Shown piece by piece: positions 26,391 through 35,611 of a DNA stretch of 64,000 nucleotides. Below the pieces are notes generated by a model, which saw only the letters and a list, made by a program, of their open reading frames with translations, was not told the origin of the DNA and ran no database searches. The number at the start of each line of letters is the position of its first letter. Position 1 is the stretch's first letter. Origin of the DNA: Nostoc cf. commune SO-36 (GTDB taxonomy: Bacteria; Cyanobacteriota; Cyanobacteriia; Cyanobacteriales; Nostocaceae); the NCBI RefSeq assembly GCF_023734775.1, contig NZ_AP025732.1, positions 5,578,501 to 5,642,500 of the forward strand, given 5' to 3'. The position numbers and the translations under genes are program-made.

Positions 26391-27577
26391 GGTAGGCACG
26401 AAAAAACCAAACTATGTAAAGATAAGTAAATACGGAGAATGCATCTACCGAGGTGACTTAATATATGGGCGCTCGTTTAAGGATATTCTTGACTCGTGAG
26501 CAAGACAGAACCCTGTTACAGCTAAGAACTGCGGAAGTACCACAGAAAGTAAAAGATCGAGCAGAAATAATTAGGCTAAATGCACATGGCTGGTATGTAG
26601 AAAAAATAGCTGCTCACTTTAATTTGACTCTACAAACGGTAAGAGAGGTTTTACACAACTGGAAAAGCAAAGGTCTAGAAGGACTTTGGGAACTACCGGG
26701 TCGAGGAGGAAAGTCAAAATGGCAAGAAGAGGACATCATATTTTTGGAAGAATGCCTGAAAAAAGAACCGCGTACATACAATAGTCTTCAACTCGCACAA
26801 AAATTAGAACGCGTAGGCGTAGCCCGCCGCAGGCATCGCTCAATTAAACTGAGTCCCGACAGATTAAGACGGGTACTCAAAAAAAGGGGGTCAATTGGAA
26901 GCGAGCAAGGAAGAGTCACAAAGGCAAGCAAAACCCGATAGCACGAGCAAACAAACTCTTCAGTCCTAGATATGTTGGAATTATCTGCTGCGGCTGGAGA
27001 AATAGACCTAAAGTATCTAGATGAATCAGGGTTTTGTGTATGGAGCGAACCAGGTTACACCTATTACTTCAAAGGTGAGCAAAAACGCTTAGAGCAAACT
27101 AAGCATCGTGGACGGAGATTAAGTATTATCGGCTTTCTTCAACCTTTAATCAGCTTTGTTTACGGTCTGGTTATTGGTGGGATTAGTCGTAAATCGTACA
27201 TCGAAATGATGGAGATTGAAGCGACTGAAGCTCAAAAAACTGGACGCACTAGGGTAATTGTGCAGGATAACGGATCGATACACCGATGTCTTGAAGTGCA
27301 AAAGTTATGGTCAAAGTGGGAAAACATGGGTTTGTACATCTTTTTCTTGCCCGCATACTGCTCCGAGATGAACCCAATTGAATTGGAGTGGCAGCACCTT
27401 AAAAAAGACGAACTATGTGGGCAAATATTTGATGACGAGTTAGACCTCGCTTACGCCGTGATGGATGGCGTTAAAGCTAGGGGAGAAAAAGGCAACTACA
27501 GTACACAACGTATTAAATTTGACTCTAATTCCTCTGGTTAAATTTTCGTTACATAGTTATAAATTTTCCCGCCCACC
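26391..27577. mobile_element. IS630-family element nested in IS4
   Basis: Imperfect inverted ends: GGTAGGCACGAAAAAA...ACTATGTAA at the left, and GGTGGGCGGGAAAATTTATA then ACTATGTAA (reverse complement) at the right. They are flanked by TA at 26389-26390 and 27578-27579, the TA target rule of IS630/Tc1. One transposase gene in a single frame with a stop. Confidence 0.75.
26465..27541 (+). pseudogene. IS630-family transposase with in-frame TAG and a repeat insertion
   Basis: Both halves are in the same frame. The N-terminal half (to 26941) has the helix-turn-helix YVEKIAAHFNLTLQTVREVL and SPDRLRRVLKKRGS. After TAG 26939-26941 the frame continues into DLKYLDESGFCVWSEPGYTY (first Asp), RTRVIVQDNGSIHRCLEVQK (second Asp) and YCSEMNPIELEWQHLK (Glu). 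A repeat with GCGTAGGCGTAGCCCGCCGC near 26813 adds VGVARRRH to the protein without breaking the frame. Inactive unless the stop is read through. Confidence 0.8.
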
Positions 27578-27885
27578 TACTTAGAGGCGAAAACCGAGTA
27601 ACCCTAAAGTTACTAATTTACCAGCGTTAGGAGAAGCTGCCGTTAGTGATGATGAAATTAGGAATATTTATCGATTACGTTGGGGAGTCGAATTATTGTG
27701 GAAGTTTTTAAAGATGCACTTAAAACTTGACAAATTAATTACTAAGAACGTCAATGGTATCACTATACAAATTTACATTAGTTTAATAGCTTATCTAATT
27801 TTACAGATATTATCTATCCCACAACAATGGGGGCATACGCTATTAGATAAATTCCGCTATTTACAATCTTATATGTGTCAGGAAA

Positions 27886-28276
27886 TCAGTTATGTTCATT
27901 GGTTTGAGGAGATAATGTTATGTTGACTATTTTAGGCTTAAGAGAGTTAGTGTAACTGTGTATGTAAAGTTTTGTATCAGGATTCAACGATTCTGCATTT
28001 GAAGCATCATGATGGTGTGATAAACAAGTAGCAAGAATCGTCAACATATAGTTGTTATCCATAGCAGCTCGATTTGATTTTTGACGATTACTACGCTTGA
28101 GCGAGCGCTCTAAATTTAGTGCATTAAGTGCTATACGTCGCAGGAACGACAAGTTTTGTGGAGCATGACCAGTACGGACGCGGCAAGCATCTTCATTGAA
28201 CGTAACGTCCAAACTCCAATGCAATCCATTTTCAACGCCCCAGTGGAGACGGATAGCTTGCCCTAATTTATGATTT
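27886..28276 (-). pseudogene. ISAs1-family transposase, C-terminal fragment
   Basis: The frame reads LGQAIRLHWGVENGLHWSLD, VTFNEDACRVRTGHAPQNLS, FLRRIALNALNLE and MDNNYMLTILA. RxHWGVENxLHWxLDVxFxEDxxR is the diagnostic end of ISAs1 transposases. Only about the last 110 residues remain, with no N-terminus upstream. Confidence 0.78.
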
Positions 28277-28414
28277 TAAACCTGATGCCATGAGACTGCC
28301 TCTGATGCTAGATAGATGCTTTGATTATTAGCCTACTACTGAATGTCTTTAATGCTTAAATCTTCTTTTTAAGATCACAATTGTGCAAAACAATCTGTCA
28401 TTTTAACTACAAAA

Positions 28415-28786
28415 TTAGATGCGCTTACCCTGTTTTCCGACCAAGAATTGACGTATATTAAAGCCAAGGAAGTTAAATCCTGGCTTTTGTTGCTCATACT
28501 GGTTCAGGGTATGAGCAAGCCTTGTTTTACTGGGCTTTAATTCTAAACCCATGCCTTTTAACCATTTGGAGATAATCTCCTTGCATCTTTGGATAACGGT
28601 TATGTCTTTGTGGAGAATCACAAAATCATCGGTGTACCGGATGAGGGTGAGGGCTTTTCTGTTGTCCCTCTTGCCGAAACCGCCCTTTGTGGGTAGAGTG
28701 TCGGCAAATTGCTTAATCCGTTCTTCCATCCGGTGGAAGGCAATATTTGCTAGTAACGGAGAGATGACCCCGCCCTGTGGCAGTTA
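28415..28786 (-). pseudogene. group II intron reverse transcriptase fragment
   Basis: The frame reads LPQGGVISPLLANIAFHRME, TLPTKGGFGKRDNRKALTLI, RYTDDFVILHKDITVIQRCK and LKPSKTRLAHTLNQYE. The QGGVISPLLANI block (RT-4) and the catalytic YxDD box (YTDD here, usually YADD) identify a group II intron RT. The N-terminal RT blocks are missing; the frame ends after FLGFNIRQFLVG, before the maturase domain. At its 5' side it joins a TnpB fragment within a few bases. Confidence 0.8.
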
Positions 28787-29123
28787 CCATCACAATGCTT
28801 GCATAGTTGTGCCGATGTTGGCTTTCTGCCTTTTAATTTACCTCTTTGGTAATTACCAGCATCAATTTTGATGTGTTCTCTGCCATTCGTCAGAGTTAAG
28901 CTAACAGTCCAGTCTTTCTCTCTAAATGAGAAAATTCTGGCATCATAATCAGCCGATGTTGGCTTAAATGTTTTAACTGGCTTGTCTTTTTGTTTGGCAG
29001 TTTTGCGATTAGCTCCAACTCTGGCACAAGCACGAACAGCTAAATTTGCGCTTAACCCAAACAAAGCGCGAATCTCGTTATAAACCAGATTTTGAATAGT
29101 CATCTTACTGGTTATTTGAGACT

Positions 29124-30141
29124 TACAGCACTTGCGTCTGTTATGAGGTACAATAGATTAAAATATAAATACCTTTAAATGAAGTCATACTCTGTCGATC
29201 TTCGAGAAAAAATAGTTGCAGCACATCTTCAAAAAAACATCTCAATCAGAAAAGTAGCTAACATATTTTCCGTCTCAAAAAGTTTAGTTCAAAAGCTTGT
29301 AAAACAACAAAAACTTGAAGGGAATTTACAATCCAAGCCGCGAGGAAAGCCACAATTTAGTCATTTAACAAATGCTGACACAGAGTTGAGAGAATTAGTT
29401 GAATCATATCCAGATGCAACATTGATAGAGTTGTGTGAATTATTTGCAGACAAGACTGGCAATTGGGTAGGTCAAAGTGCAATGTGCCGGGCGTTACATA
29501 AATTAGGATTAAATCGAAAAAAAAAACAAAGCGGAGTACGCAAGCGGGGACTATTGAGTCCTAAATTTAAGATTAGATTATTGGGAGCATGTCAAAAATA
29601 TAGAGCCAGAAAATTTAGTATTTTTGGACGAAACTGGCGTTTTATTAGGGTTAGCGAGGACTCATGCTCGTTCACAAATGGGAACAAGAGCTTACTCTTT
29701 TAACCCATTTTATAGAGGCTCAAAAGTTACAGTGATTGGAGCAATTAGTATTAAAAAAGTAGTTGCATTAATGACAATGAATGGTTCAATGGATGGCATC
29801 GCATTTGAATTATTTATTGAGAAGTTTTTAGTGCCAAATTTATGGTCAGGAGCAGTGGTAGTTATGGATAATTTATCTGCACATAAACTAGATTCAATTG
29901 TGCCAATGATTGAAGCTGTAGGTGCGAAAGTTATTTGTTTATCCTCATACTCCCCCGATTTTAATCCAATTGAATTATGGTGGTCACAACTTAAATTTTT
30001 TTTACGCAGTTTCGCTCCAACTACAACAGAAATGGTTGATAAACTAATCTCAGTTGCACTCAACTTAATAAATCCTCAACATTTAAGAAACTGGTTTGCT
30101 AGTTGCTGCTACTGTACCTCATAACAGCCGTAGGTGCTGTA
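29124..30141. mobile_element. IS630-family element inserted in tnpB
   Basis: Inverted ends: TACAGCACTTGCGTCTGTTA at 29124, continuing TGAGGTACA, and the reverse complement of TACAGCACCTACGGCTGTTA at 30141. They span 29 bp with four mismatches. The outer TA at each end is the target duplication. About 1.02 kb, with one transposase in two frames. Confidence 0.83.
29179..30124 (+). pseudogene. IS630-family transposase, frameshifted
   Basis: Frame 1 (29179-29703) gives MKSYSVDLREKIVAAHLQKN, the helix-turn-helix ISIRKVANIFSVSKSLVQKL and ADKTGNWVGQSAMCRALHKL. From about 29585 the conserved sequence is in another frame: YWEHVKNIEPENLVFLDETG, VLLGLARTHARSQMGTRAYS, VVVMDNLSAHKLDSIVPMI and YSPDFNPIELWWSQLK, with the DDE residues. 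The shift is near AGATTAGATTATTGGG. It may be an inactivating indel. Confidence 0.8.
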
Positions 30142-30398
30142 ACTTTTTCGTTGGCGTAGTTACACGCATCAGCAAAAGCTTTTAGTACCAGTTCGATTTC
30201 TTCTGCCTGTCTTTGAGAGGGGTTGAGTTTGCAAACTAGCGTCAATACTTGTTCCATGACTTCGACCTAATCACGTGTGAATATAATACATTTAAAATAG
30301 TCGTGTTGTACCAAAGATTTGTTTGGGAAAAGCTCAACTATCCCTCTCCCTAACTTCGCTGACGCTCAGTATTGGTCAAGGGATGTTTCGCTTTTCCC

Positions 30399-30456
30399 CC
30401 GCAATTCCTCTCAACACTGAAACGGTACTCCGTTTCAGTGTTGAGAGGAATTGCGG
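30399..30456. repeat. perfect 27-bp hairpin
   Basis: The arm at 30399-30425 begins CCGCAATTCCTCTCAACACT and continues GAAACGG. It is matched exactly by 30430-30456 around the loop TACT. It lies between the TnpB relic and the 3' end of the SDR gene. No T-tract on either side. Confidence 0.85.
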
Positions 30457-30507
30457 AAATAGGTAAAAAGGGTAAGCTTTTTGAGAATGGTATGAGATGG
30501 GCTAGCT

Positions 30508-31302
30508 TTACGTTCGTCGGTTAACTAGGGTAGCGCTAGCTTGGTCAACAGGCATCAGCACAACTTCATTAATATTGACATGGGGCGATCGCGTCACGCA
30601 AAAAAATATTACATCAGCCACATCATCTGCTGTCAGGGGTGTAACTCCCTGATAGACTTTGTTGGCGCGTTCAGTATTTCCATGAAAGCGCACCTCACTA
30701 AATTCCGTTTCTACCATACCAGGATCAACGGAAGTTACACGTACCCGTGTCCCCAACAAGTCTTGTTTTAAACCTTCAGAAATTGCTCTCACAGCAGCTT
30801 TGGTTGCACAGTAGACATTGCCACCGGGATAGGTTTGATGTCCAGCAATGGAACCTAAATTTACCACATGACCGCGATCGCGACTTACCATTCCCGGAAC
30901 GACATAGCGGGAGACGTAAAGTAAACCCTTAACGTTAGTATCAATCATGTCTTCCCAGTCTTGAAAGCTGCCTTCGTGCAACTTGTCTAAACCACGACTT
31001 AAGCCAGCATTATTAATGAGAATATCGATATCAGACCAAGCGGGGGGTAGAGTTGTAATGGCAGATTCAACAGCGCTGCGATCGCGCACATCTAGCTCTA
31101 ATAAATGAGTTTCAGTACTAAAATCTTTACTGAGAGTATCTGCTAGCTGTTGTAAACGTTCTAAACGTCGTGCTGCCAAAATAAGTTTTGCACCCGCACC
31201 AGCGAAGATTCTCGCACAAGCAGTACCAATACCACTACTTGCGCCAGTAATCAAAATGATTTGATTTTGTAGGGAAGTCACGTCGCTTCGCTCCGAATTC
31301 AA
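30508..31302 (-). CDS. SDR-family NAD(P)-dependent oxidoreductase
   Basis: A 264-residue classical short-chain dehydrogenase. The cofactor motif is ILITGASSGIGTACARIFAG (TGxxxGxG) at residues 17-30, NNAG follows in IDILINNAGLSRG, and the catalytic Ser-Tyr-Lys set is in NLGSIAGHQTYPGGNVYCAT (Y-x3-K, next residue K). It is similar to the serine/3-hydroxy acid dehydrogenase (YdfG) group. Cytoplasmic. Start ATG 31302; upstream is a repeated AAAATTCAAAATTC tract. Confidence 0.9.
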   Translation of the reverse strand: MNSERSDVTSLQNQIILITGASSGIGTACARIFAGAGAKLILAARRLERLQQLADTLSKDFSTETHLLELDVRDRSAVESAITTLPPAWSDIDILINNAGLSRGLDKLHEGSFQDWEDMIDTNVKGLLYVSRYVVPGMVSRDRGHVVNLGSIAGHQTYPGGNVYCATKAAVRAISEGLKQDLLGTRVRVTSVDPGMVETEFSEVRFHGNTERANKVYQGVTPLTADDVADVIFFCVTRSPHVNINEVVLMPVDQASATLVNRRT

Positions 31303-31511
31303 AATTCAAAATTCAAAATTCAAAAATTTTTATCCCCATAAATAAATTTAGGGGCTTGTATCATGAGTCGTCTTCGGTCATTAGGATAGTTAGGAGTGAG
31401 GAGTTAACAGTTAATGAATTATGAATTAGCACAAGTTTTATCGTTCATAATTTATCATCAGTCTGTCTATTACTCCTAACTCCTGTAAAGATGCGATTAA
31501 TCGCGTCTGTA

Positions 31512-32357
31512 TTACTTCTTCACTACTTGCAGGCGCTGAGTTACCATCGTCATCCCATTACCTCGTAGGATGACAGCAGAAACCCATTGACTACCAGGGG
31601 TAGATGGTGCTTGTCCCGTTTTAAACAATCCACCAGATGTTAGTAATTGCAAATCTACAGATGTAGGGTTGAGAAATTTATCTGGTTTTATGGGTTCTTC
31701 TAGCGCCGTTCCTAGTAGAAAATCATCACCAAGTGGCTCTTGGACGATCGCATCAAAATTATACTTCTGACCAACTACCACCTGCTGTGGTAATTTAAAA
31801 TCAATTTGGGGCGGCTTGCTGCCAGAGGTAAGCAAGGTGCGTTCTGACAATATGTCTTGGCGGGCAATTTTGCCATTTTCAATGCGCTGACGCGATTTAA
31901 TCGTGGCATTGAGAGTCAATTTATTAGCGTTACCGGAGGGTAAGCCAGTTATATTCGTTTCTGTTTCGGCAATAATCCCATTGCCTTCAGATTTTGAAGA
32001 TAGCAGTTTTGTAGTGTATTGCAATTTGGGATATCGTTGCCAAAGTGAAATTAAAGACTTTTCTAGAGTTTGGAGGTTTAATCCATCCCCATGAGTGAAA
32101 TTGGGGCTATAAAATTGCAACACTCCTTTGACATCTCCCCGGCTAGCGGCGGCATCAACTTGCGTCAAGAGATTTTTCAGATTGGCTGGTGCGTTTTGGG
32201 GTGTACCAGTTTGGACTAATTGTTGTGGTGTCGTCGCCTGAGTACGTTGCCAACCACTTGTTAAACCAATAGTCAGTAGGAACGAAACCAGCCAGATATG
32301 TGCTGGAAATCTGAGTTGTCGTCTCACTAAGGCGGTAATAATATTAGTCATTGGCAA
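31512..32357 (-). CDS. secreted NTF2-like domain protein of unknown function
   Basis: A 281-residue protein with an N-terminal membrane or signal segment (LVSFLLTIGLTSGW). A SnoaL/NTF2-like fold is suggested by NLKNLLTQVDAAASRGDVKG, VLQFYSPNFTHGDGLNLQTL and LISLWQRYPKLQYTTKLLS. The C-terminal half has PQQVVVGQKYNFDAIVQEPL, a beta-rich extracellular-type domain. Probably anchored at or exported through the plasma membrane. It is divergent from murG with 75 bp between starts. Function unknown. Confidence 0.7.
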   Translation of the reverse strand: MPMTNIITALVRRQLRFPAHIWLVSFLLTIGLTSGWQRTQATTPQQLVQTGTPQNAPANLKNLLTQVDAAASRGDVKGVLQFYSPNFTHGDGLNLQTLEKSLISLWQRYPKLQYTTKLLSSKSEGNGIIAETETNITGLPSGNANKLTLNATIKSRQRIENGKIARQDILSERTLLTSGSKPPQIDFKLPQQVVVGQKYNFDAIVQEPLGDDFLLGTALEEPIKPDKFLNPTSVDLQLLTSGGLFKTGQAPSTPGSQWVSAVILRGNGMTMVTQRLQVVKK

Positions 32358-32432
32358 GAATTTACTGATTTGATGAGAGAAAGTAAGGAAATTGTTTTAT
32401 CTTAGTTAAGCTAGACGCTAAACGGTAGAGGT

Positions 32433-33508
32433 TTGATGGCAAACGCACCGATACGATTATTAATAGCTGCCAGTGGGACTGGTGGTCACTTGTTTCCAGC
32501 GATCGCACTGGCAGAAAAACTTCCAGATTATCAAATAGAATGGCTGGGAGTACCCAATCGCCTAGAAACTCAACTTGTCCCTAAACAGTATCCCTTGAAT
32601 ACTATTGCAGTTGAAGGGTTTCAGCAAGGGTTTGGATTTTCCTCAATTCGGATCTTGGGTAAACTTGCCCTTTCGATTGTGGAAGTTAGACGAATTCTCA
32701 AACAGGGAAATTTTCAAGGGGTGTTTACCACAGGGGTTACATTGCCGGGCCAGCCGTGATTGCGGCACGTTCCCTCGGTTTGCCTGTGGTTTTCCACGAA
32801 TCTAACGCAATACCTGGTAAAGTAACTCGCTTTTTTGGCCCTTGGTGTAGTGCGGTTGCTTTGGGATTTGAAGTAGCTGCTAAGTATTTGCCCCGTGCCA
32901 AAAATGTTTGTGTTGGTACTCCGGTAAGAGCGCAATTTCTTGATGGGGCAATTGATGCACCACTGGATTTAGCTATTCCTGATGGTGTTCCTTTAATTGT
33001 CGTCTTTGGCGGTAGCCAGGGTGCAGTTGCCGTAAATAAATTGGTACGCGAATCGGCAAAAGCTTGGTTTGATGCTGGTGCTTATGTAGTACATTTAACT
33101 GGCGATCGCGATCCAGAAGCAGATAGTCTCAAACATTCACAGTACATAGCTTTACCTTTTTACAACAACATGGCGGCCTTGTTGCAACGAGCAACTCTGG
33201 CGATTAGTCGTTCTGGCGCAGGTAGCTTGACAGAATTAGCAGTGTGTGGAGTTCCAGCGATTCTGATTCCTTACCCCTTTGCCGCAGAAGACCATCAATC
33301 TTACAATGCAGACGTATTTACAAAAGCGGGTGCGGCATTAACTTTGCAGCAATCAGAATTGACGAGTGAAGTATTGCAAAGTAATGTGTTGAATTTGCTG
33401 CAATCACCGCAAGAGTTAGCAAAAATGGGACAAAAAGCAAAAGCGATCGCTGTTCCTGATAGTGCAGATAAGTTGGCGCAATTAGTGCGTGAGGTGATAG
33501 AAACTTAA
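32433..33508 (+). CDS. murG: MurG N-acetylglucosaminyltransferase, one-base frameshift
   Basis: MurG transfers GlcNAc from UDP-GlcNAc to lipid I at the inner membrane, making lipid II. The first frame gives LLIAASGTGGHLFPAIALAE (GxGGH loop), YQIEWLGVPNRLETQLVP and ILKQGNFQGVFTTG, then goes out of frame. The second frame resumes with AARSLGLPVVFHESNAIPGK, VVFGGSQGAVAVNKLV (second G loop) and ISRSGAGSLTELAVCGVPAI. The shift is a missing G in the run at 32733-32736 (TTGVTL instead of TTGGYIAGPAV). The gene is normally essential, so a sequencing or assembly error, or a second copy elsewhere, should be considered. The corrected length is about 358 residues. Confidence 0.88.
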
Positions 33509-33602
33509 AAAATCCCAAATTCTACCCTGACAGCAAAGCAAGCTACGCGCAGCGTCACGGAGTGAAGATACTAAGAGACAATACAAATTTATTCTTTAGT
33601 TT

Positions 33603-34943
33603 ATGAATATCTTATTTAATAAAAAAATCCGTTTAACATTAGGTTGTGCTGCTTTATTATTTGTCAGTTTAAGCAGTAGCCATCTATATAATCAGTTAAA
33701 AACTAAACAGCAAACCCAACAAGATCAATCTTTTACTCAGCAAGATAATTTAGCCCTACTTCAATCACAAACTTCCTTCACTTCAAATCACCTTGTTGAT
33801 CCACTAACCTCGAAGGTTCAAAGTTCTTTTGTCACACAACAAACATCTGATGAGATTTTAAAGCAATACGCCTTTTCATCTCGCCAGGATTTGTTAGCAG
33901 CATCTCCATCCTATCCGGTTATTGATGAGTTTAAAAAATATAAATTTAGCATTAATGGTAGCCAAGTTGTTACTCCAGCTAAACTCCCAAGTAGTAAGGT
34001 TAATTTCAATCAAGGAGATTTATTAACCGTTCTCGTTAATACTAGAAAATACTTTCAAGACTACGCCTCAGAAGACCCAGATATTCTGCGTACAGGATTG
34101 CTTACCACTCAAGGGGTTACTGTGCCAGATGTTCTTAAAACTTTGGATTTCATGATTGTTGTTTTAAAAGAAGATATTGCTAATAAACGAGCTACTCGTT
34201 TACAAGACCCTAAGTTTATCAATTCAAATTTTCGAGTTATCAAATGGACTGCCTATAACCCAAAAGATAAGAAACAAAAACAATTGCGAATTACTAAATA
34301 TGCTGTATTTACTCACTCTGGTTCTCGCAAGAAAACCTCTACTTTTAATACCCCCATTTATAGCCTAAAGGATAACTCTAATAACGACAAATTTTATACA
34401 AAATACACAAAGCAGGATGTTTTATCGGGTATTTTTGAACCAGGCGGTAAAGAATTTGGAAAAGTTAAAAGTCTCGCTTATCTAACTAGAACTGGCTTAG
34501 AAGAAGCCTTAATGCAAGGAACAGTACTAATTAACTTTACTGATGGTTATAGGGCATTTTTTAATGTAGATAGAAATAATGGAATGTCTTATATTCGCGG
34601 ATTGAAGGCAACAGCACAAAAGCGCTATTGGTATTTTAGAGAGGTTGATGCCATTAAAGGCTATGGATACAAAATAGATGCAAAAATCTCCATTAAACCC
34701 GGAGTCACTTTTGCAGGAGATGTTTTGAATATCGGTTTAGGTAAAGTAATTGTAATTGAGCATACTAAAGGTGGTCGTAAACATCTGCGAATGGGAGTTA
34801 TGGCTGATACAGGTGGGGCATTTTTACCTAATCTTTATCAACTCGATTTTTTGGCAGGTATTTTTAAGAATCAAAAAGAATTTGGGCAGAATATTAGCCA
34901 ATTACCGGAATATGCTACCGCATATTTTTTAGTAAAGAAGTAA
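33603..34943 (+). CDS. exported hypothetical protein, weak 3D/MltA-like C-terminus
   Basis: A 446-residue protein. The N-terminal signal or anchor is IRLTLGCAALLFVSLSSSHL. A Gln/Ser/Thr-rich linker is followed by a mixed alpha/beta domain: VIDEFKKYKFSINGSQVVTP, DLLTVLVNTRKYFQDYASED, LINFTDGYRAFFNVDRNNGM. The C-terminal KVIVIEHTKGGRKHLRMGVM and ADTGGAFLPNLYQLDFLAGI recall the D-x-GGA site of 3D-domain murein transglycosylases, and murG just upstream suggests an envelope role. The similarity is weak. I would not assign an activity. Confidence 0.65.
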   Translation: MNILFNKKIRLTLGCAALLFVSLSSSHLYNQLKTKQQTQQDQSFTQQDNLALLQSQTSFTSNHLVDPLTSKVQSSFVTQQTSDEILKQYAFSSRQDLLAASPSYPVIDEFKKYKFSINGSQVVTPAKLPSSKVNFNQGDLLTVLVNTRKYFQDYASEDPDILRTGLLTTQGVTVPDVLKTLDFMIVVLKEDIANKRATRLQDPKFINSNFRVIKWTAYNPKDKKQKQLRITKYAVFTHSGSRKKTSTFNTPIYSLKDNSNNDKFYTKYTKQDVLSGIFEPGGKEFGKVKSLAYLTRTGLEEALMQGTVLINFTDGYRAFFNVDRNNGMSYIRGLKATAQKRYWYFREVDAIKGYGYKIDAKISIKPGVTFAGDVLNIGLGKVIVIEHTKGGRKHLRMGVMADTGGAFLPNLYQLDFLAGIFKNQKEFGQNISQLPEYATAYFLVKK

Positions 34944-35315
34944 TACATAGACCAATACGCTTGGGTTAAGCATTTCTTTCTTCTCTTTGCGTTCTTTGCA
35001 GTAGCCTGCGGCAAGCCGCTGACGCTCCTTCTTCGCTAATGCGTCTACGTTTCTCCTTCTTCTTTCTTGTACTTAAATATGGTTTAGCCCATCTTCATAC
35101 AGAATTAGTATTAGCACAGCCTAAAGCATTCTCTATGAGACGCTACGCGAACGGTAAGTCGTTAGACATATATTAGTTACACAATGTCATTGCGAGCAAA
35201 GCGAAGCAATCCCAGTCCTGGCGATTGCTTCTCTTCTCTACGAGAGGCTGCGTCAACGAGACGCTCCGCGAACGCTTCTTTACGAGACATCCTAACTATG
35301 GAACACCAGCATAAA
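34944..35315. other. intergenic region made of short dispersed repeats
   Basis: No gene is supported. The stretch is mostly short cyanobacterial repeats, such as GCAAGCCGCTGACGCTCC near 35010, TATGAGACGCTACGCGAACG near 35134 and CTACGAGAGGCTGCGTCAAC near 35238. The ORF that starts MSLRAKRSNPSPG translates these repeats and is not a real gene. Confidence 0.65.
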
Positions 35316-35460
35316 TTAAAACAATTCGCAATTCGCAATGACGCTCGCGGACTCGCTACCGCTACGCTAACGCAATTACGTTTTGTGACGGGGATTTAGA
35401 CCCCGACACAAAACGGGCTGCCTGTCTTACTGGGGACTTAAACCCCCAAAGTTTGTTAAA
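35316..35460. repeat. dispersed repeat with 33-bp palindrome, copy 1
   Basis: The last 80 bp (35381-35460) are 79/80 identical to 50501-50580. The core TTTTGTGACGGGGATTTAGA then CCCCGACACAAAA is a palindrome with one A:A mismatch, and a second small hairpin GGGGACTTAAACCCC follows. Upstream, AAAACAATTCGCAATTCGC is also shared, but this copy carries a 35-bp insertion of another repeat. It lies 150 bp before psbA. Confidence 0.8.
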
Positions 35461-35611
35461 CTATAACTCTTAAATAAGCAAAACTAATAAGTTGTATCAG
35501 GTTTACTGAAGTAATAAAAGTTGATTAAAAATTGTAAAGCATTGTAAAGTACATTCACAGGCAAAAACAAAACCGCCTGATTCATACATAACTAACCGCA
35601 CTTATAAAACA

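Larger units (their letters stand above)
25745..27926 (+). pseudogene. IS4-family transposase split by nested IS630
   Basis: The 5' part (25745-26390) reads LPKNDYPVLNSRLFFECWLS, MRDLFNRLNKTGYEVDISTF, YAICPIDSTIITLTSKLLWV (first Asp) and AVGVMDRGFAGLKFIQELV (second Asp). The 3' part (27580-27926) reads RKPSNPKVTNLPALGEAAVS and YRLRWGVELLWKFLKMHLKL (catalytic Glu and YREK-like region), ending FEEIMLC. The joint shows a TA duplication at the IS630 ends. The rejoined frame would still contain a stop near the junction, so it may have been inactive before the insertion. Confidence 0.75.
25640..27930. mobile_element. IS4-family element interrupted by an IS630 element
   Basis: The IS4-type transposase frame is present on both sides of a nested IS630 (26391-27577). 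I could not define the terminal repeats of the IS4 with confidence; the limits given are those of the coding homology plus short flanks. Confidence 0.6.
28787..30257 (-). pseudogene. TnpB (IS200/IS605 OrfB), truncated and split by IS630
   Basis: The start at 30257 gives MEQVLTLVCKLNPSQRQAEE, IELVLKAFADACNYANEKV. After the inserted IS630 (about 29126-30139) the frame resumes with SQITSKMTIQNLVYNEIRAL, FGLSANLAVRACARVGANRK and TFKPTSADYDARIFSFREKD, ending near QLCKHCDGN at 28787. This is the N-terminal third of TnpB. The RuvC catalytic residues and zinc ribbon are absent, replaced by the reverse transcriptase fragment. Rejoining at the duplicated TA gives an exact frame (NEKVKSQITS). Confidence 0.8.

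Noticed and set aside
35184..35399. ORF beginning MSLRAKRSNPSPG
   Set aside because: It translates several dispersed short repeats; no ribosome site and the same peptide ends recur at 50.5 kb.
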